From Deltaproteobacteria bacterium (lineage in GTDB: Bacteria; Desulfobacterota; Binatia; UBA9968): a DNA stretch of 44,205 bases. Each line of letters begins with the position of its first letter. The first letter of the stretch is position 1. A program made the translations under genes and the position numbers. Below, in pieces: positions 40,494 through 44,205 of this stretch. The stretch spans positions 1 to 44,205 of the forward strand of contig WHTF01000017.1 of NCBI GenBank assembly GCA_009379725.1. The letters run 5' to 3'. The notes beneath the pieces were generated by a model. That model was not told the DNA's origin, ran no database searches, and saw only the letters and a program-made list of their open reading frames with translations.

Positions 40494-41471
40494 ATGGAAA
40501 CCATCGTTAGCGGAGCCAGACCTACCGGACGATTGCATCTGGGCCATCTACACGGCGCCCTGAAAAATTGGGTCCGGCTGCAAGAAAATTATCGCTGCTA
40601 TTTTTTTGTCGCCGATTGGCACGCATTGACCACCGACTACGCAACGCCACAAGGCATCCACCAGAGCACACTCGAAATGGTGATGGACTGGCTCAGCGTC
40701 GGGCTCGATCCGGCGCGCTCCGTCCTCTTCCGCCAATCGCGCGTAAAAGAACATGCCGAGTTGCATTTACTGTATTCGATGATTACGCCGGTCTCATGGC
40801 TCGAACGTAATCCAACCTATAAGGAGCAGATCAAAGAACTCACGGGCAAGGACCTTTCGACCTATGGGTTTCTCGGCTATCCGGTGTTGCAATCGGCCGA
40901 TATCACGATTTATAAGGCCAATAAGGTTCCCGTCGGCGTGGACCAAGCACCGCACGTGGAGTTGACCCGTGAAATCGTCCGGCGGTTCAACGATTTTTAC
41001 CGGCCGATTTTCCCCGAACCGGAAGTGTTGCTCACCGAGACCCAAAAGCTGCCTGGTTTGGACGGTCGCAAAATGAGCAAGAGTTACGGCAATGCCGTCT
41101 TTCTCTCGGATACACCCGAAGAAATCGACCGCAAGCTCAGCCGCATGATGACCGATCCGGCCCGCGTCAAGCGCACCGATCCGGGAGAGCCAAATCTATG
41201 CCCGGCATTTCAGCTTCATAAAATTTACTGTACGCCTGGCGAGATTGAGTTCGTCACCCCGGGCTGCCGTACGGCCACCATCGGTTGCCTCGAGTGCAAG
41301 AAGATCATGATCAAGCATGTGATCGACGACCTCGCGCCGTTTCGGGAAAAAAGAGCACAGTATGAAAAAACCCCGGAGGTGATTGAGGAAGTCCTTCAAA
41401 CCGGCCATCAGTCCGCTCAGGGGAAGGCAAGCGAAACTATGAGCGAAGTGCGGGAGGCACTGGGATTGTGA
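40494..41471 (+). CDS. trpS: Tryptophanyl-tRNA synthetase with a predicted Fe-S site
   Basis: This 325-residue class I synthetase has the HIGH-type motif HLGHLHG (16-22) and KMSKS in DGRKMSKSYGN, with GVDQAPHVELTREI for the tryptophan/ATP pocket. A cysteine set near the anticodon-binding domain reads NLCPAF, TPGC, IGC and LEC, spaced C-x21-C-x6-C-x2-C. This is close to the [4Fe-4S] motif described for Thermotoga TrpRS. It charges tRNA-Trp. The stop overlaps scpA's GTG start (GTGA), so the two are translationally coupled. Confidence 0.96.
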   Translation: METIVSGARPTGRLHLGHLHGALKNWVRLQENYRCYFFVADWHALTTDYATPQGIHQSTLEMVMDWLSVGLDPARSVLFRQSRVKEHAELHLLYSMITPVSWLERNPTYKEQIKELTGKDLSTYGFLGYPVLQSADITIYKANKVPVGVDQAPHVELTREIVRRFNDFYRPIFPEPEVLLTETQKLPGLDGRKMSKSYGNAVFLSDTPEEIDRKLSRMMTDPARVKRTDPGEPNLCPAFQLHKIYCTPGEIEFVTPGCRTATIGCLECKKIMIKHVIDDLAPFREKRAQYEKTPEVIEEVLQTGHQSAQGKASETMSEVREALGL

Positions 41472-42238
41472 GCACGCGAGTTCAATTAGATATCTTTGAA
41501 GGTCCCTTGGACTTGCTGCTTCATCTCATCAAGAAGAATGAAGTCAGCATCACCGACATTCCCATCGCCAGTATCACGGAACAGTACCTCGCCACGATGG
41601 AGCTCATGGAGAGCCTGAGTCTCGACGTCGCAGGCGAATTTCTGGTCATGGCGGCGACCTTGATTCATATCAAGTCTCGCATGCTGCTGCCGGCCGGAGT
41701 CGATGAAGGCGATGAGGACGAGGGTACGGATCCGCGCGACGAACTGGTGCGGCGCCTGCTCGAATACCAGCGTTTCAAAGATGCCGCGAATCAACTCGAG
41801 CAAAGGGAAATCCTCACCCGCGACGTGTTTGTCCGTTCGGCTACACCCGCGGAAGAAGCCGCTGCGCCTGGGTTTCGCGAGGTGTCTGTATTCGAGTTGT
41901 TAAACGCTCTGCGCCGGGTCATGGATCGGTTGCCGAAGGACGTTTTTCATCAAGTGACCTTAGACAAGATCACCGTGCGTGAAAAGATGACCCTTTTGCT
42001 GGACAATCTACGCGCTCACGGCAAGGTGTTTTTTGAATCGTTGTTCAGCGACGTCAAGACGCGCATGGATGTGGTGGTTACCTTTCTGGCAATGTTGGAG
42101 CTGGTGAAAGTGCGCGCCATACGAATTTCCCAAGAAGAGTCGAACGGACCCATCGTCATCGAAGCCGCCGCCGGAATGGAGCAAGCCGCGGAATTGGCGG
42201 CCGCCGAGGAAAGCGAAGAAGAGCAACATGGAACGTGA
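41468..42238 (+). CDS. scpA: Segregation and condensation protein A
   Basis: This 256-residue kleisin has the signature LDIFEGPLDLLLHLIKKNEV and the helix EYLVMAATLIHIKSRMLLP-type region (about 57-77). The C-terminal winged helix (about 170-230) precedes an alanine/glutamate-rich tail. It bridges the SMC heads with ScpB for chromosome condensation. It starts at GTG 41468, overlapping trpS by 4 bases, and overlaps scpB by 11 bases. Confidence 0.96.
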   Translation: MSTRVQLDIFEGPLDLLLHLIKKNEVSITDIPIASITEQYLATMELMESLSLDVAGEFLVMAATLIHIKSRMLLPAGVDEGDEDEGTDPRDELVRRLLEYQRFKDAANQLEQREILTRDVFVRSATPAEEAAAPGFREVSVFELLNALRRVMDRLPKDVFHQVTLDKITVREKMTLLLDNLRAHGKVFFESLFSDVKTRMDVVVTFLAMLELVKVRAIRISQEESNGPIVIEAAAGMEQAAELAAAEESEEEQHGT

Positions 42239-42827
42239 AGACGTGAAATCCATTGTGGAAAGCCTACTGTTTGTTGCCGATGGCCCACTGACCGTCCAAC
42301 GGCTGAGCGAGGTCATCGATGGAGTCGAGAAAAACGAGCTCCGCTCGATTCTGGATGACATGAGCGATGAATTGGCAGCCAACCGGCGCGGTATCCGTCT
42401 CGTCGAGGTCGCCGGGGGATACCAGTTGCGCACCGCCAAGGCGAATGCCGACTGGGTAAAGAAGTTTCTCGGCGGCCGGCCGGCGAGAATGGGCCGGGCC
42501 ACACTCGAGACTTTGGCGATCGTCGCATACCGGCAGCCGATCACCAAGGCCGAGATCGAGGCGATCCGCGGCGTCGATGTGGACGGGGTCATTACAACAC
42601 TTCTCGAGCGTAGTCTTGTCCGAGCCGTGGCGCGCAAAGACGTGCCGGGCAGGCCGTTTCTTTACGGCACGACGCAAGAGTTTTTGGAGCTGTTTAATCT
42701 TAAAGACCTCACGCATCTGCCGACGCTCAAGGAGATGGAAGAGATCGCTTTGCCGGAACTCCAAGGCGAGGAACTGCGCTCGGAGCAGGCTCAAGAAAGT
42801 GAGCAGGCGGAGGACAAGCAGAATTAA
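42228..42827 (+). CDS. scpB: Segregation and condensation protein B
   Basis: This 199-residue protein has two tandem winged helices: VESLLFVADGPLTVQRLSEV, and ETLAIVAYRQPITKAEIEAI followed by RGVDVDGVITTL. The GRPFLYGTTQEFLELF strand near the end is diagnostic. A charged Glu/Gln tail follows. It forms the SMC-ScpA-ScpB complex. Overlap with scpA and a 6-base gap to rluB indicate one operon. Confidence 0.96.
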   Translation: MEREDVKSIVESLLFVADGPLTVQRLSEVIDGVEKNELRSILDDMSDELAANRRGIRLVEVAGGYQLRTAKANADWVKKFLGGRPARMGRATLETLAIVAYRQPITKAEIEAIRGVDVDGVITTLLERSLVRAVARKDVPGRPFLYGTTQEFLELFNLKDLTHLPTLKEMEEIALPELQGEELRSEQAQESEQAEDKQN

Positions 42828-42833
42828 TTCGTC

Positions 42834-43616
42834 ATGGAACGTTTGCAGAAAATTCTCGCGCGGGCAGGGCTTGCTTCCCGGCGCGAAGCGGAGCGCTGGA
42901 TTTTGGACGGGCGGGTCAGTATCAACGGGACTATCGTGCGCAAATTGGGCACCCAGGCCGAGCCTTCCAGAGATAGCATCCGGGTCGATGGCAAGCGGAT
43001 CAAGGCCGCTGCCGAAGCGATTTATCTTGCGCTGCACAAGCCACCGGGGGTCATTACCACGCTCAACGATCCGCAACAGCGGCCGGACATTACCCGGTTT
43101 TTGGAACCGCTGGGAGAAAGGCAAAGAGTTTTTCCGGTCGGACGCTTGGATTTCAACTCATCAGGGCTGATCTTGCTGACCAATGATGGCGAGCTGGCTC
43201 AACGGCTGACGCATCCGCGTTTTGGCGTAAAGAAACTCTATCATGTGAAACTAAGCGCGTGTCCGACTGAAATGGAGCTCGGTAAATTACGCAAGGGAAT
43301 CCGGCTGGAGGACGGCATGACGGCACCGGCGCGTGTGCGAGTATTGGAGAAATTGAAGAAAAATGCCTGGTTGGAAATAGAAATCCACGAAGGCCGCAAC
43401 CGCGAAGTGCGCCGCATGTTTGAAGCGTTGGGTTATTTCGTCGAAAAACTGATCCGCGTGCGCATCGGCGCCATTTCACTGGAGAGGCTTGCCCCGGGAG
43501 AGATTCGCCCGCTTATGCGCACGGAAATCATTAAACTCAAGCGTGCTGTCGGACTCGAAAAGGACAAGGGAGAGGGCAAAGGAAAACCGACGAGACGTTC
43601 CACGAAACGAGCCTGA
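42834..43616 (+). CDS. rluB: 23S rRNA pseudouridine synthase, RluB/RsuA family
   Basis: This 260-residue protein has an S4 RNA-binding domain ([20 protein letters not shown], about 1-60) and the RsuA/RluB catalytic domain with [18 protein letters not shown], which contains the catalytic Asp of [24 protein letters not shown] is the other signature block. A lysine/glycine-rich tail ends the protein. The position behind scpB is characteristic of rluB, though RsuA-type specificity cannot be excluded from sequence. It modifies 23S rRNA near U2605 in known RluB proteins. Confidence 0.93.
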   Translation: MERLQKILARAGLASRREAERWILDGRVSINGTIVRKLGTQAEPSRDSIRVDGKRIKAAAEAIYLALHKPPGVITTLNDPQQRPDITRFLEPLGERQRVFPVGRLDFNSSGLILLTNDGELAQRLTHPRFGVKKLYHVKLSACPTEMELGKLRKGIRLEDGMTAPARVRVLEKLKKNAWLEIEIHEGRNREVRRMFEALGYFVEKLIRVRIGAISLERLAPGEIRPLMRTEIIKLKRAVGLEKDKGEGKGKPTRRSTKRA

Positions 43617-43624
43617 CTTTTGCC

Positions 43625-43650
43625 GTCATTCCGAGGCACAGGAAAATCTC
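43625..43650. repeat. Degenerate GTCATTCCGAG dispersed repeat
   Basis: GTCATTCCGAGGCACAGGAA followed by AATCTC is a half-copy of the dispersed repeat family between rluB and the pcm-like gene. Confidence 0.4.
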
Positions 43651-43756
43651 ACCAAAAAACAAAAGCTCAACCTTCACTTCAATTCGTAAGGCGTTGCATT
43701 CATTCCTCGACAGTATGCGAGCCGCTTCCTGTCATCGGTCAGGCCACGATCAATGG

Positions 43757-44205
43757 ATGAGCATGGCCGTTTTGTCTTCAATCATTTATAAGCAATCGAT
43801 TTTCGCCTGGGCGATTTTTCTGTCCTTGCAAATTTCGCCGCCGATTTTCGCAGCGCAGCAAGATTCGCTTGAGCGCGAAGTACACGATTCGTTTGCTACG
43901 GCGCGACGCACAATGATCGATCGTGATCTGCGCGGGCGCGGCATCAAAGATTCGAGAGTTCTTTCGGCGATGGAAGCGGTGCCGCGCCACCTGTTCGTCC
44001 CGGAGAATCTGCGCTCATCGGCATACGAGGATCGGCCGTTGCCCATAGGCGAGGGTCAGACGATTTCTCAACCGTATGTCGTTGCCTACATGAGCGAGCT
44101 TTTGGAATTGCGAGGCGATGAGAAAGTCCTTGAGATCGGCACCGGATTCGGTTATCAAACCGCCGTTCTGGCGCGATTGGTGGCGGAGGTATACTCCATC
44201 GAAAT
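43757..44205 (+). CDS. pcm: Protein-L-isoaspartate O-methyltransferase, exported type (3' end cut by window edge)
   Basis: The frame runs from ATG 43757 to the window edge (149 codons, no stop). A signal-peptide-like leader ends [13 protein letters not shown] (about 24-36). The Pcm domain follows: [43 protein letters not shown] and motif [16 protein letters not shown] for SAM binding. It repairs isoaspartyl residues. A leader implies periplasmic or envelope targeting, unusual for an SAM-dependent enzyme, although leader-bearing Pcm proteins occur in some lineages. ATG 43763 is an alternative start. Confidence 0.85.
   Translation, partial: MSMAVLSSIIYKQSIFAWAIFLSLQISPPIFAAQQDSLEREVHDSFATARRTMIDRDLRGRGIKDSRVLSAMEAVPRHLFVPENLRSSAYEDRPLPIGEGQTISQPYVVAYMSELLELRGDEKVLEIGTGFGYQTAVLARLVAEVYSIE

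Overview
The window is a piece of bacterial chromosome with moderate GC and a dense, mostly plus-strand gene layout. I see no tRNA, rRNA, CRISPR array, insertion sequence or phage gene. Gene content suggests an uncultured free-living, metabolically versatile bacterium. The clues are F420/luciferase-type enzymes, several PF04909 amidohydrolases, a molybdopterin oxidoreductase with an NrfD-type partner, and a glnD-xerD-S2P-trpS-scpA-scpB-rluB block. The style fits Desulfobacterota, Binatota, Tectomicrobia or related lineages, but the sequence alone does not fix the taxonomy.

Layout. Positions 1-7.2 kb are mostly minus strand: a truncated ornithine-cyclodeaminase/mu-crystallin family gene, a GHKL ATPase, a plus-strand DUF2130 coiled-coil nuclease-like gene, and an operon of two secreted TPR proteins with a universal stress protein. 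Positions 7.2-19.6 kb are a plus-strand accessory catabolic island. It holds four PF04909 amidohydrolases (two 'long' and two 'short' paralogues), a cupin, a luciferase-like oxidoreductase, a D-2-hydroxyacid dehydrogenase, a TPP-dependent decarboxylase/synthase-like enzyme, a TenA/PqqC-like enzyme and a TRZ/ATZ-type metal hydrolase. It also holds the internally deleted, frameshifted relic of an ABC-transporter substrate-binding protein. Positions 20.0-24.4 kb encode a two-gene redox module: a ferredoxin-NrfD fusion and a molybdopterin oxidoreductase.

Positions 24.5-31.4 kb are mainly minus strand: a membrane-anchored coiled-coil repeat protein, RecQ, a persulfide-dioxygenase-like/thiol-dioxygenase-like pair, a plus-strand flavin reductase and a DUF72 protein. 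Positions 31.5-44.2 kb are a plus-strand housekeeping block with very short gaps or overlaps: merR-mutS-amidase-glnD-xerD-S2P-trpS-scpA-scpB-rluB, then a truncated exported Pcm-type methyltransferase.

How it fits together. The island looks like a pathway for an unknown (perhaps aromatic or heterocyclic) carboxylate. Amidohydrolase-superfamily decarboxylases or hydrolases, a TPP C-C lyase, flavin/F420 and metal oxygenase-like steps and a membrane Mo redox module could act in series; this is inference from context. Dispersed palindromic repeats of the GTCATTCTGAG/GTCATTCCCGC kind sit in most of the longer intergenic gaps and mark the seams of the accessory region.
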